NCBI RefSeq assembly: GCF_002309535.1
Contig: NZ_CP023275.1
Coordinates: forward strand, 868,001 to 932,000
DNA length: 64,000 nucleotides
Origin: Sulfurospirillum diekertiae
GTDB lineage: Bacteria > Campylobacterota > Campylobacteria > Campylobacterales > Sulfurospirillaceae
Direction of reading: 5' to 3'
A program made the position numbers and the translations under genes. The first letter of the stretch is position 1, and the number at the start of each line of letters is the position of its first letter. The notes under the pieces are model-generated. The model saw only the letters and a program-made list of their open reading frames with translations. It made no database searches and was not told the origin of the DNA. Positions 36,368 to 46,346 of this stretch are shown in pieces.

Positions 36368-37201
36368 GTGAAATCAGAATTTAAAAATTACAGTTATATC
36401 TTTTTAGGCTCACTTTTTTTGAGCTTTGGCGTAGTCTCTTTATTTATTCCCAATGCGTTAGTAACGGGTGGAACATCGGGTATGGCGCTTTTGGGGCACT
36501 ATATTTTTCAACTCCCAGTAGGTGTGTTGATGGTGGCGATTAACGTACCACTGTTGTTCTTAGGCACCAAATATTTTGGCAAACACTTTACGGTTCGAAG
36601 TATCATTGCCATTGGGTTTACCTCTTTGTGTATTGACTTCATGGTAGAGTATTTACATGTAAGTGCTCTCAGCCATGATGTGATTTTGGCGGCTATCTTT
36701 GGTGGTATTGCGGTGGGTATTGGCTTAGGATTTATTTTAAGTGGCCATGCTTCAGCAGGTGGATCGACTATCATTGCTAAAATTGTGGCATCCAAAACGA
36801 GTATCAAAGCCTCATCGGTGATGTTTTTTATCGATATGCTGATTATTCTCTCTATTGCATTGATCTCCCAAAATATAGACCTAGCCCTTTGGAGTATGGT
36901 GAGTATTTATATTAGTGCTAAAAGTATCGACATGTTTTTAACGCGTGGCCCTTCTAAAAAAGTAGTTCATATCGTCTCCACAAAAATCGAAGAGCTCTGT
37001 GCAGAGATCGTACTGCATTTAGGCAAAAATGGCACCATTGTGGAAGGTGATGGTATCTATGCGCATGAAAATAAACGTATGATCTTTTTGGTGGTGGAAA
37101 ATCATAAAATTCCAACGCTTAAAGAATTGATTCAAAAAGTGGATAACGAGGCATTTATGGTCGTGATGGAAGCATCAGAACTATTGGGGCGTGGACACTA
37201 A
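36368..37201 (+). CDS. YitT family membrane protein
   Basis: 277 aa from GTG 36368 (AAGG upstream; longer frames overlap the DUF1850 gene and add a non-family leader). Five to six membrane helices with ALVTGGTSGMALLG and SGHASAGGSTIIAK, then a soluble C-terminal DUF2179 domain (about 210-275). Function unknown. 3' end overlaps the convergent beta-barrel gene by 4 nt. TTTACATGTAAG (36652) is read L-H-V. Confidence 0.85.
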   Translation: MKSEFKNYSYIFLGSLFLSFGVVSLFIPNALVTGGTSGMALLGHYIFQLPVGVLMVAINVPLLFLGTKYFGKHFTVRSIIAIGFTSLCIDFMVEYLHVSALSHDVILAAIFGGIAVGIGLGFILSGHASAGGSTIIAKIVASKTSIKASSVMFFIDMLIILSIALISQNIDLALWSMVSIYISAKSIDMFLTRGPSKKVVHIVSTKIEELCAEIVLHLGKNGTIVEGDGIYAHENKRMIFLVVENHKIPTLKELIQKVDNEAFMVVMEASELLGRGH

Positions 37202-37983
37202 AACTTACTTTTAATGTTAATACTAAACTGGTCACTCTGCTTATCAATCCCTGTTTTATCGTACGACAAACCAAGGTTGAGTCCTTTGGCAATTTCATTA
37301 AGTTGAAAGTTGCTGTAAATACCCGTGTAGGAAAGATTTGTTTGCACCTCATTGGCGATAACATAGCGAGAACCTAGCGTAATGTCTTTTCGAGGCGAAT
37401 AGTTGACATCAACAGCATAGGCAGCGGTATTGGGTGTGTAATTGTTGGAGCTGAGCACTGAAGAGGTTGGCAAAAGGTGGTCTTTCCCCTCTAGGTCACC
37501 GTTGGCACCGCGAGCACCACTCAACACTTTAGAGTAGGCGATATAGCTCCCAAAATTCTCATAATTCATTTGCGCTTTGGTTCCAAATGCGTTGGTTGTT
37601 TCAAAACCACCTTGCATCAAACTTTGACGGTAGGTGTCAGCATAATAGTTAGCACTCAGTTTATACCCAATATCTTCGGTATTTCCATGGTAAAGAGCTT
37701 CTGTGTAGTAGATCGTATTATCGGTACTAGTTTGATGTGTTTCTGTGGCAAAGGATTGGGTAGCAACTTCCAATTTTAATCCCCCAATCGGAGCTGTTTG
37801 ATAATGAAAAAGAATTTTTTGTGTTTTGGTGCTCGAAAAGGGTGTCTCTTCCTCTTCATCACCTTCTTTGTAATTAGAGCTAATTTTATGGGTAAGATTG
37901 CCATCTAAGAGAGCATCCATAAGCGAATCTGCTGCGAAAAGGGAATGAGATAAAATGATGAGAAGGAAAGTGGATTTTTTCAT
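37198..37983 (-). CDS. Small outer membrane beta-barrel protein (porin-like)
   Basis: 261 aa. Signal peptide about 1-17 (LSHSLFA), then alternating amphipathic strands ending in an aromatic residue (FSINIKSKF). The opening DSLMDALLDGNLTHKISSNY resembles the start of Campylobacterota OprD-like porins, but the protein is much shorter than the 399-aa porin at 13462, so it may be a reduced member. Lies downstream of groEL on the same strand. Confidence 0.7.
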   Translation of the reverse strand: MKKSTFLLIILSHSLFAADSLMDALLDGNLTHKISSNYKEGDEEEETPFSSTKTQKILFHYQTAPIGGLKLEVATQSFATETHQTSTDNTIYYTEALYHGNTEDIGYKLSANYYADTYRQSLMQGGFETTNAFGTKAQMNYENFGSYIAYSKVLSGARGANGDLEGKDHLLPTSSVLSSNNYTPNTAAYAVDVNYSPRKDITLGSRYVIANEVQTNLSYTGIYSNFQLNEIAKGLNLGLSYDKTGIDKQSDQFSINIKSKF

Positions 37984-38042
37984 GGTATGATAAAGCGTAA
38001 AGTCACCGAAATGACTTTACATGTAAAGCAGGAGGGAATGAA

Positions 38043-39698
<1,656 letters not shown>

Positions 39699-39709
39699 CT
39701 AGTGATTGA

Positions 39710-39976
39710 TTATAAAACGCCTAAAAGGTCGTCAATGTTCATTACAAGGTATGTTTTACCATCTATGGTAAGCTCAGTACCAGCATATTTAGCAAATACT
39801 ACTTTATCACCAACTGAAACAAGACCTTTCTCTGCAATTTTTGGACTTATCGCTCTAACAATACCGCTTAGAGGTTTTTCCTTAGCATTGTCAGGGATGA
39901 TAATACCAGAAGCAGTGGTAGTCGCTTCTTCGATTCTTTCAAGAAGCACTCTTTTTCCTAATGGTTTGAAAGTCAT
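39710..39976 (-). CDS. groES: Co-chaperonin GroES (10 kDa)
   Basis: 88 aa. Typical [17 protein letters not shown] start, mobile loop ([17 protein letters not shown]) and C-terminal [15 protein letters not shown] region. First gene of groESL; controlled by the CIRCE element at 40002-40028. Confidence 0.97.
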   Translation of the reverse strand: MTFKPLGKRVLLERIEEATTTASGIIIPDNAKEKPLSGIVRAISPKIAEKGLVSVGDKVVFAKYAGTELTIDGKTYLVMNIDDLLGVL

Positions 39977-40001
39977 TTGTATGTCCTTTTAACTAAAATT
40001 T

Positions 40002-40028
40002 TTAGCACTCGTTTGTTTTGAGTGACAA
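40002..40028. promoter_or_regulatory. CIRCE (HrcA) operator of groESL
   Basis: TTAGCACTC-N9-GAGTGACAA: one arm is the exact CIRCE half-site, the other (consensus GAGTGCTAA) differs at two positions. It lies 26 bp upstream of the groES start, as expected for HrcA repression of the heat-shock operon. Confidence 0.88.
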
Positions 40029-40162
40029 AATTTTACACAAATATAGTAAAAAAGTCAAGAAAAAAGAGCTTAACGTTTAGTCCTATATACTCAATGTTTT
40101 TTAATTTTTTGCATGTTCTTAGAATGGGGCTATAATTAACCAAAGTATAAGTTTGATGACTA

Positions 40163-40168
40163 TATAAT
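40163..40168 (+). promoter_or_regulatory. -10 box of the tRNA-Met gene
   Basis: TATAAT, 20 nt before the mature tRNA 5' end. Confidence 0.6.
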
Positions 40169-40187
40169 GCCAACCTCTTTTAACCAT

Positions 40188-40264
40188 GTCAAGGTAGCTC
40201 AGCTGGTTAGAGCGCTGGTCTCATAAGCCGGAGGTCGAGGGTTCGAGTCCCTCTCTTGACACCA
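40188..40264 (+). tRNA. tRNA-Met (anticodon CAU)
   Basis: 77 nt including encoded CCA. Acceptor GTCAAGG pairs with TCTTGAC; T arm GAGGG-TTCGAGT-CCCTC; anticodon loop CTCATAA with CAT at 40222-40224. The Ala-like D arm GCTCAGCTGGTTAGAGC is normal. Its 3' half is the integration site of the elements to the right. CAU could also be an Ile tRNA after lysidine modification or an initiator; the first pair G-C argues against an initiator. Confidence 0.93.
40219..40264 (+). repeat. attL: 46-bp attachment site in the tRNA 3' half
   Basis: 46 bp from the anticodon loop to CCA are repeated exactly at 50822-50867. Insertion keeps the tRNA intact. Confidence 0.92.
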
Positions 40265-40332
40265 CTCCTAAACCCCTAAAATACGATGTTTTAATCAAAT
40301 AATCAACTAATAAAAATCTTTAAGCTTTGTTC

Positions 40333-40354
40333 GGGACATACTTTGGGACATACT
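40333..40354 (+). repeat. Tandem GGGACATACT sites, left end of element 1
   Basis: Two exact copies at 40333-40342 and 40345-40354, 12 bp apart, 69 bp from attL. The same 10-mer occurs twice near the right end (50693-50715). Probable arm-type integrase binding sites. Confidence 0.7.
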
Positions 40355-40434
40355 TTTGAGATTTTTTCTTGCAGTATTGGGTTGGGTATAGTATTGCAAA
40401 AAATATATTTAAACTACTTGGAATGACCCCACAT

Positions 40435-40746
40435 TTATGGAAATTCAATTCTGATGTTTTCTGTATATTTGCATTTATATTCTTTTTTTGAAAAATTAGA
40501 ACAGCCTAAAAATTCTCCACCATCACTTTTGCGATTTCGTTTAACTAAAAAGCCACCACACTTAGGACAAGCTTTTTGTGTATTAGTACATGCTTTATTG
40601 CTACAATGGTATTTTTTATCATTTTCAACAAAATACATTTTCCCTTCCCTGCAGGCTGTACAAAGAATTATATCAATAGTATAAGTACATCCTATTGATG
40701 CAAAAGCACTACATGCTAAAAACTCTTTTCCTTGCTCAAAGGACAA
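40435..40746 (-). CDS. Small zinc-finger protein, topoisomerase C4 type
   Basis: 103 aa with eight or more Cys in zinc-binding spacing: FLACSAFASIGCTYT, CTACREG, CSNKAC, CPKCGGFLVKR and FLGCSNF. The CPKCGG...F.GCS.F pattern is that of topoisomerase I C-terminal zinc fingers. It could be a free-standing DNA-binding protein or a remnant of a larger topoisomerase/nuclease gene; the start has no strong ribosome-binding site. First gene inside attL. Confidence 0.65.
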   Translation of the reverse strand: MSFEQGKEFLACSAFASIGCTYTIDIILCTACREGKMYFVENDKKYHCSNKACTNTQKACPKCGGFLVKRNRKSDGGEFLGCSNFSKKEYKCKYTENIRIEFP

Positions 40747-40767
40747 ACTATTTTGCTTAATTCTATT

Positions 40768-41805
40768 TTAGTTAACCCACATTGTATATTCAATGCCATT
40801 GCCAATTAGTGAAATTACATTTGCTTGATTCTCAGCACTCTCACTAAAAGAGGCTAGTACACCAGCTCTATGACTAATATCATTTTGGCTTAGTTCGTTT
40901 AGCCAGTAATTCATACCTCCATCATCAGGAGCTCTATTTAGTATGTTGTTGTATAGAAGTGTTACAAATGTGCTATTAGATGCATTAGTGCCATACATAC
41001 TTTGAAATTCTGTACTTGCCAAAAATGAACTAGCTACATTTTGTAAAGATGTTCCACTGTTCATAGCGCTTATCCAATACCCAAGTCCTGCTTTATCTGG
41101 CGTTCTATCAAATGCAGCTTGATATAGTCTGTAAGCTTGAGCCTCGATACCTGTTGTGCTGTATGAAATAGATACATCATTAAACTGAAGTATTTCAATA
41201 TCGAACAATGTATCATTCCCCTCTATGCCATTTATTGTAAATCCTGAGCTAGTTTTGAGAATTGAATATGAATTTTTTGCACCATGAAATACGCAAATAT
41301 CATTACCATTGCCTCCATTAAGAGTATCATTACCATTGCCTCCATCAAGGATATCATTTCCATAATTACCTATTATTGTGTCGTTTCCATTGTAGCCATA
41401 AAGCTTATCGTTGTAATTAGTTCCATAAATGACATCAGCTTGACTTAATGCGTCTTGTATGAATCCACTATAGTTATTAGCACTAATATATGCATCATGG
41501 TCATAAATTGTGAATTTTGCGGAAGAAGCATTTTCATAAGTAAATATACTTTGAAAAGCTCCAAATGCAGCATCGTAGCCAAAAGGTACATATCTTATTA
41601 TTGAATAATCAGCTTTATCAACTGTCAAATCTAAATAAACAGATGCATCATTTGATTTAGTTAACTTTACATGAACTTGTGTTGAGTTTTGACCTATTAA
41701 AGTTGTTTCATCCCAACCACTATTCTCACCAAATCCAAAACTATTACTTTGGCTTAAGTCAACTCCATTGCTATAAAAAGACTGGTTAAAAGATAATGTG
41801 GACAT
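40768..41805 (-). CDS. RTX-repeat protein with DUF4214 domain
   Basis: 345 aa. N-terminal part without known domain, then nonapeptide Ca-binding repeats (about 130-170: NGNDTIIGNYGND, DGGNGNDTLNGG), then a DUF4214 domain (about 220-330) with two copies of the LYQAAFDRTPDKAGLGYW / LYNNILNRAPDDGGMNYW repeat. Such proteins are normally exported by type I secretion; no exporter is encoded on the element. Probably secreted cargo, adhesion- or S-layer-like, function unknown. Confidence 0.8.
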   Translation of the reverse strand: MSTLSFNQSFYSNGVDLSQSNSFGFGENSGWDETTLIGQNSTQVHVKLTKSNDASVYLDLTVDKADYSIIRYVPFGYDAAFGAFQSIFTYENASSAKFTIYDHDAYISANNYSGFIQDALSQADVIYGTNYNDKLYGYNGNDTIIGNYGNDILDGGNGNDTLNGGNGNDICVFHGAKNSYSILKTSSGFTINGIEGNDTLFDIEILQFNDVSISYSTTGIEAQAYRLYQAAFDRTPDKAGLGYWISAMNSGTSLQNVASSFLASTEFQSMYGTNASNSTFVTLLYNNILNRAPDDGGMNYWLNELSQNDISHRAGVLASFSESAENQANVISLIGNGIEYTMWVN

Positions 41806-41885
41806 CAGAGCTCCAAATTTTAAGGTAAGGTATGAATAAAAATAGCCTATACATGTTAATTAACAGGCGAAATTTAATGATAACA

Positions 41886-41917
41886 CAAAATTACTTTAAA
41901 GGTTAAAAGTAATTTTG
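41886..41917 (-). terminator. Terminator after the ArdA gene
   Basis: Perfect 12-bp stem (CAAAATTACTTT, 41886-41897 / 41906-41917) with an 8-nt loop, between the ArdA stop and the RTX gene start. Confidence 0.65.
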
Positions 41918-41961
41918 CAAACGAAGCAGACAAGACTAAAATATTTGTCTGCTATTCTATT

Positions 41962-42501
41962 TTACCCACAATACTCAAACACATCCCCATCCACTTCAAA
42001 GTAATTCCCATCATAATCTAGCTCCCTCGCCACTCCTTCATAATCAATATGATTAGCAATAATAGGAGGAAGCTTGTCCCCTTCATAACACTCTTGAAGT
42101 AATTCATACGCCACATCCTCAAGCGTTTGGTTCTCATGAATAATCACATCATCTGCTTTTCCAATAGCATCTTCCATATCATAGGTAAACTGTTCACCGA
42201 GGAGAAATGCCACTGCTTTTTGTTGAGTAACACTCAGTTCCGATAATTTTATAATATCATCATTAGGGTCAAAAACATTATCGTACTCACCCACTTCCAT
42301 AACGCTAATACCTTTCCATGAATAATCAGTGATAAATATTTCTTCATGGGTTGAGTCGGACTTACAAGCATATTCTCCTTCTTGCAATATCTCCCAAATA
42401 GCATAAGTGAGTTCTTGATTTCCAAGTGGCAAATTGATCCATTTGCCAATCAGAAAGCCATTGTTGTAGGCACTAAGGTCTGTTATAAATATTTCTAGCA
42501 T
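41962..42501 (-). CDS. ardA: ArdA-like antirestriction protein
   Basis: 179 aa, very acidic. N-terminal IFITDLSAYNNGFLIGKWI and EEIFITDYSWKGI blocks, central AVAFLLGEQFTYDMEDA and C-terminal HIDYEGVARELDYDG correspond to the three ArdA domains. ArdA mimics B-form DNA and blocks type I restriction enzymes when a mobile element enters a new host. Confidence 0.88.
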   Translation of the reverse strand: MLEIFITDLSAYNNGFLIGKWINLPLGNQELTYAIWEILQEGEYACKSDSTHEEIFITDYSWKGISVMEVGEYDNVFDPNDDIIKLSELSVTQQKAVAFLLGEQFTYDMEDAIGKADDVIIHENQTLEDVAYELLQECYEGDKLPPIIANHIDYEGVARELDYDGNYFEVDGDVFEYCG

Positions 42502-42570
42502 TAGGTATCCTTTTTGATTTTGTTATTGATTGTAGAGCCACTGGAGAGTTTCCAATGGCTTATGAAATCG

Positions 42571-43071
42571 TTACGCTGCTTTATCCATGTAAGTCACTAC
42601 AAAGTAGTTTATAACTGAACCAAACAAAGTTTCAATCGCTCGCTTAAGTGCTCTTGTCTCTGCCCTTGCATTCATAAAGTGCATGCCACCATTTCCCTTG
42701 AGCTCACTAAGCTCACAAATACCAAACGATTCTGATTGCCTTGAGAGTGAACCAGTAGTGATAGTGAGTACACCTAGTATTTTTGAATAAGCTGTTGTCA
42801 TTTCTGCTTCTTTAATATGCCAACTGTAGCTTAGTGGTAAGCTTGAGAGTATTTTAATTAAAGCATCTCTCTTGGCTTCCCACACACCGTTGATTTGGAC
42901 AAAGTCTGTTCGAGCCAATAAGTTAAACGCTTTAACTTTGGTGGTCTTGATAAGCTCTGTATCTTTTGCATCGGCGGAGAGAATAATCTCTCCTGTTTTG
43001 TAATCGATTTCTAAAATCTCTGCTTGAGCCTTTTCTTGTTGTTCGCGATAGTGTTCACTTACTTTTCCCAT
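42571..43071 (-). CDS. Phage-type protein, possible single-strand annealing or DNA-binding protein
   Basis: 166 aa. Not firmly recognised. The C-terminal MHFMNARAETRALKRAIETL resembles the conserved region of small phage and plasmid DNA-processing proteins; the middle (KILGVLTITTGSLSRQSES) looks like a beta-sheet core. Translationally coupled to the Gp157-like gene (ATG at its stop). By position with ArdA and the Gp157-like gene it probably acts in DNA maintenance after entry; the annealing role is a guess. Confidence 0.5.
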   Translation of the reverse strand: MGKVSEHYREQQEKAQAEILEIDYKTGEIILSADAKDTELIKTTKVKAFNLLARTDFVQINGVWEAKRDALIKILSSLPLSYSWHIKEAEMTTAYSKILGVLTITTGSLSRQSESFGICELSELKGNGGMHFMNARAETRALKRAIETLFGSVINYFVVTYMDKAA

Positions 43072-43640
43072 TAGGCTACCTCCAGTAGCGTATCATCTAG
43101 GTCTGTTATAGTGGTTCTGCGCTTATTGATTTTCAGTTTCTTGGCTTGAGATTCTTTTATCATCTCGATGGTGCAATACTGACTTATCAATTCCACATAA
43201 TCGCCCGTCTTATAAGATTCTAGTAAGGCATCTGTATCGATAACCTTTTTATAAAATCCTGCTTCAATGAGTGGTTTATCGTTAATGACAGTGAGTTTGA
43301 GTTTAGATGAAGGTATTGGATTAGTGATGGTAATAGAGCTAATTCTTGTTCCCTCTAGTCTTGAAATACCATAGTCAGAAAATATCTGAGCACCAAGTGT
43401 AAGCGATATTTCTTTGGCACTTTTAAGCACATCTTTGAGGGCTCTAAGCTCTTTTACCTCTTCGTCAATACTCTGTAGCCTATCATCAATGGAAGCGATA
43501 CTAAGCCCTAGATAATCACATTTACGGGTGAAGTCCTTATCGGACTCCAACACTTCTTTAAACCTCATTTTAAGCCAATCGACATTGTTTGCATTGGCAC
43601 TCTCGATGTCTTTTTCTAACTGATAGCGAATGGTTTTCAT
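43071..43640 (-). CDS. Gp157-like phage protein
   Basis: 189 aa. Central coiled coil (IDDRLQSIDEEVKELRALKDVLK) followed by the beta-rich motif ISSITITNPIPSSKLKLTV, then a helical tail; this order is that of the siphovirus Gp157 family, some members of which help resist other phages. Overlaps the preceding DUF2958 gene by 4 nt. Confidence 0.6.
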   Translation of the reverse strand: MKTIRYQLEKDIESANANNVDWLKMRFKEVLESDKDFTRKCDYLGLSIASIDDRLQSIDEEVKELRALKDVLKSAKEISLTLGAQIFSDYGISRLEGTRISSITITNPIPSSKLKLTVINDKPLIEAGFYKKVIDTDALLESYKTGDYVELISQYCTIEMIKESQAKKLKINKRRTTITDLDDTLLEVA

Positions 43641-43945
43641 AGGGTATTCCTTTGCATTAATGTTGATAGTTTGGTGGGAGAGAAATAGATATCTCGCTCA
43701 ACGCTTAAACCAAGTGAGCCTTTGATACTTTGCAGTTCATCTAAACTAAAATAGCCTAGTTCCATTTCAAAGCCATCTACCAAACCAAAGAATATACGCT
43801 CCTTTGCGTCATACTCTGTGGCATACCATGTCCAAGACGAATCTGGCGTAAAGAACTTCACTAAGGCTATGGCTTCATCACCTCTGCCATCTTGAGAATA
43901 CAGTGGTGGTAGTTTGGCTTCAAGCTCTTTGGTTAAGAGTTTCAT
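43637..43945 (-). CDS. DUF2958 protein
   Basis: 102 aa from ATG 43945. Family pattern is clear: MKLLTKELEAKLPPLYS, VKFFTPDSSWTWYATE, FGLVDGFEMELGYFSLDEL and ERDIYF. DUF2958 is common on conjugative and integrative elements near replication and antirestriction genes; function unknown. Member of the same overlapping minus-strand operon. Confidence 0.85.
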   Translation of the reverse strand: MKLLTKELEAKLPPLYSQDGRGDEAIALVKFFTPDSSWTWYATEYDAKERIFFGLVDGFEMELGYFSLDELQSIKGSLGLSVERDIYFSPTKLSTLMQRNTL

Positions 43946-44244
43946 ACGACACCCCCTAAGCCACAATAGGTACTGTTGTTGATTGGTTCAATGCCTCTTC
44001 TTTGCAAGATGGTAACAACATCATCTTGAATGATTTCATTGAAAGATAAATCATTAAGTCCTAAGCCATACTTGGCTAAACTGTGTTCAAATATACTTGA
44101 ATGTGTATCCGTAGTAGGTGCTCCAACACCTGCTACAACTTTTGGTTCAAACTTCTCATACCACCCAAACAGCTCATCCAAATACTTCTGTAAGGTCATA
44201 TTCTGATACTGTTTTGGTATCAACGCTAAATCTTGTGCATGCAT
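43942..44244 (-). CDS. Hypothetical element protein
   Basis: 100 aa, not recognised; AGGAG before the ATG and overlap with the DUF2958 gene support it. It contains an SIFEHSLAKYGLGLNDLSF stretch and ends CGLGGVV. First gene of the five-gene antirestriction/DNA-processing operon that runs to ArdA. Confidence 0.65.
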   Translation of the reverse strand: MHAQDLALIPKQYQNMTLQKYLDELFGWYEKFEPKVVAGVGAPTTDTHSSIFEHSLAKYGLGLNDLSFNEIIQDDVVTILQRRGIEPINNSTYCGLGGVV

Positions 44245-44502
44245 AGCATACGCTCCTATGATGAGATAGAGAAAATAAATTTCTCTTCATCACACTAGCT
44301 AAAATATTACTCATGATAAATATAAATGGTTTTTCAATAAGAGGTTGATTGTAGAGGGTAAGGTTTTATGTTGAGGGAGGATATTTCAAATTAATTGCAA
44401 AGCAATTATACGCTTATTTGCTTAAAGTAATATGATATCAATTATCAGTAAAGTAACTAAAGAGATGTACTATCCTTGAGCGTTTAAGTGTAGAAGGAGA
44501 TA
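44245..44502. other. Intergenic region in element 1
   Basis: 258 bp; holds a small hairpin (AATTGC/GCAATT about 44396-44410). No gene seen. Confidence 0.4.
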
Positions 44503-44658
44503 TTACTCTCCCTTTACTCTTGCCTCCAAATCATCTAAGATTCGATTAGCACTGTTGTCATAAATCTTCTCGATTCTTCCTTGTGTTGGCTTTGAGCCAA
44601 ACATGTATAAAACCAATAGAACAGGTGTTGCTACTAAAAGCGTGATAATAGTAAACAT
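44503..44658 (-). CDS. Small membrane protein, 51 aa
   Basis: AAGGAG lies 5 nt before the ATG (44656-44658). The product has one N-terminal membrane helix (TIITLLVATPVLLVLYMFG) and a charged cytoplasmic tail (RIEKIYDNSANRILDDLEAR). No homology recognised. Its strong ribosome-binding site and helix pattern make it more likely real than chance. Confidence 0.6.
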   Translation of the reverse strand: MFTIITLLVATPVLLVLYMFGSKPTQGRIEKIYDNSANRILDDLEARVKGE

Positions 44659-44918
44659 TGGAACTCCTTGTGATTTAATTTCATCACACTAGACAGATAT
44701 ATTGATGGTAAGTAATTCTTTTTATGGATGAGACCTAGAGGGGTGGGGAAACTTATGTTTTGTGACATAGGAGTATATGCCTACAAAAACTGCGTGATGT
44801 ATTTTTGAAAAGATTTCTCTTTATATTAAGGATAGCTTCATACATATTGCAATAGCATTATCATCTTAGACTGACAATAATTATATGATGAGAAAATAAA
44901 ATTGATAGGAATATTTGT
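44659..44918. other. Divergent promoter region in element 1
   Basis: 260 bp, A+T-rich, between the small membrane protein and the divergent 444-aa gene; promoters for both must lie here. No gene seen. Confidence 0.4.
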
Positions 44919-46253
44919 ATGTTTGACAAAATAAAGTTCTTACTCGCTATTTTATGGGGGATATTAATTTTTGCTATAGCTGTATCAGTTGAAATAGCTT
45001 GGCTTGGTTTTTTAATTGGGTCTGTTCTTGGGGTAATTCTAATGTTAATTTTTTTCCCCACAGGTTTTTTATTGCCATTTAATTTCATAATGAGTTTCGG
45101 TTTGTTTAGTGGAGCTCTTGGTTATGGACTTTTGGATGGAATGACAAAAAAATATCAGAAATATGATGAAAATATAGTTATAGATTTACCTCCTGAAAAT
45201 ATTCACAGTAAAATTGACAACGCCTTCATAGAAAGCAAAAAACTTCTTCAAGAAGATACAAAATATTTGAATCAAGAAAAAAATGAGAAAAGCGAACCTC
45301 TCTGTGAAATAAATCCAATCTATAATGATGATTTACGAGAAAGTGAAATAGAAAAATTACAAACAAAATTAAACGAATTTAATAACGCAAAAAAAACTCC
45401 AATTGAATGGTCTAGCGTAATGAAATCTTGGATAATTGCGATATTGATTGCTCTTTTTTTTGCGATATTGATTATTTCAACTAACAGTAAAGAATCTTTA
45501 GATAAGAAAATTGGTACAACTGATTATCAAAAACAGTCAAATTCAGAAATAGATAATAAACTAAAACAAGAGACCATAAAAGTATCTTCTGAATCTATAA
45601 GCCAAAATTATTTTAGTATTGGTTCTTCAAGAAGTCTTGTTGAAAAACTACAAGGTACACCAAAAAATATTTTAAATAACAATGAATGGGCATATCCAGA
45701 AGGCATAGTTTATTTTCAGTCTGATAAGGTTACGGGTTATTATAATAAGGGTGGATTAAAAGTTAATGACAATAATGTTAATAATAAAGAAGTAGAATAT
45801 ATCGAAAAAAAACCAACTTTGAAGAATGAAAATGAGATTATGTCTCTTGCTGAAACTCGTTGGTGTCAAGCCGAAAACATAAGAATTGAAGCTATTCGTG
45901 AAAAATATGGTAATCAATTTCCAAACCCTGATTTAGAAATATTTAATACATTAATAAAAAATAAAAATTCTCTCTGTAACGCAAAATCATTTATTGTTGA
46001 TTTAGAACAAACAAAAGTTGAAATAGAAAAAAGAAAAACCAGTATTAAGAAAGAAGGTATAGCTAGCTTCACAAGTAAGATTGAATGTTATTCTGTTCAA
46101 GAGAAGCTAAACCAGTTTGGTTTCGATACGGGATTACCAGATGGAATTTTTGGTTCAAAAACTCGTGCAGCAATTATTTCTTTTCAAAAACAAAATGGAC
46201 TTAGCACAACAGGTGTTATTGATAAAAAATTGTTAGAGGTGCTTAAAATTTAA
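44919..46253 (+). CDS. Membrane protein with C-terminal peptidoglycan-binding domain (cargo)
   Basis: 444 aa. Two to three N-terminal helices (about 7-70), a cytoplasmic coil (about 85-160), another helix (about 172-192), an OmlA-like fold (FSIGSSRSLVEKLQGTPKNI ... VYFQSDKVTGYYN), a helical part, and a PG_binding_1 domain at the end (SVQEKLNQFGFDTGLPDG, GSKTRAAIISFQKQNGL). So it spans the inner membrane and may grip the cell wall. Transcribed opposite to the mobility genes, typical of cargo. Function unknown; an envelope or defence role is possible. Confidence 0.7.
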   Translation: MFDKIKFLLAILWGILIFAIAVSVEIAWLGFLIGSVLGVILMLIFFPTGFLLPFNFIMSFGLFSGALGYGLLDGMTKKYQKYDENIVIDLPPENIHSKIDNAFIESKKLLQEDTKYLNQEKNEKSEPLCEINPIYNDDLRESEIEKLQTKLNEFNNAKKTPIEWSSVMKSWIIAILIALFFAILIISTNSKESLDKKIGTTDYQKQSNSEIDNKLKQETIKVSSESISQNYFSIGSSRSLVEKLQGTPKNILNNNEWAYPEGIVYFQSDKVTGYYNKGGLKVNDNNVNNKEVEYIEKKPTLKNENEIMSLAETRWCQAENIRIEAIREKYGNQFPNPDLEIFNTLIKNKNSLCNAKSFIVDLEQTKVEIEKRKTSIKKEGIASFTSKIECYSVQEKLNQFGFDTGLPDGIFGSKTRAAIISFQKQNGLSTTGVIDKKLLEVLKI

Positions 46254-46346
46254 TATTCATATTGAATCACAGCGTCGCATCGCTATCGCTCTGCTCCTTG
46301 TGGTTACGGCATGAGAATTATACATAATAAAATTTTCTAAAAGGAC

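Larger units (their letters stand above)
2645..38027. repeat. Dispersed palindrome TTTACATGTAAA (21 copies of its TTACATGTAA core)
   Basis: Exact 12-mers start at 12332, 13424, 14676, 18790, 19906, 21212, 24731, 25525, 26620, 28966, 28997, 31300 and 38016. Copies with one changed outer base start at 2645, 14689, 17892, 18306, 20763, 34072, 36084 and 36652. Ten lie inside genes (read L-H-V or F-T-C-K), eleven between genes. None lies between 2657 and 12331 or after 38027. Many intergenic copies extend to CTTTACATGTAAAG. Confidence 0.9.

Noticed and set aside
12332-38027. Palindrome as a simple terminator element only
   Set aside because: About half the copies are inside genes, so termination cannot be its general role.
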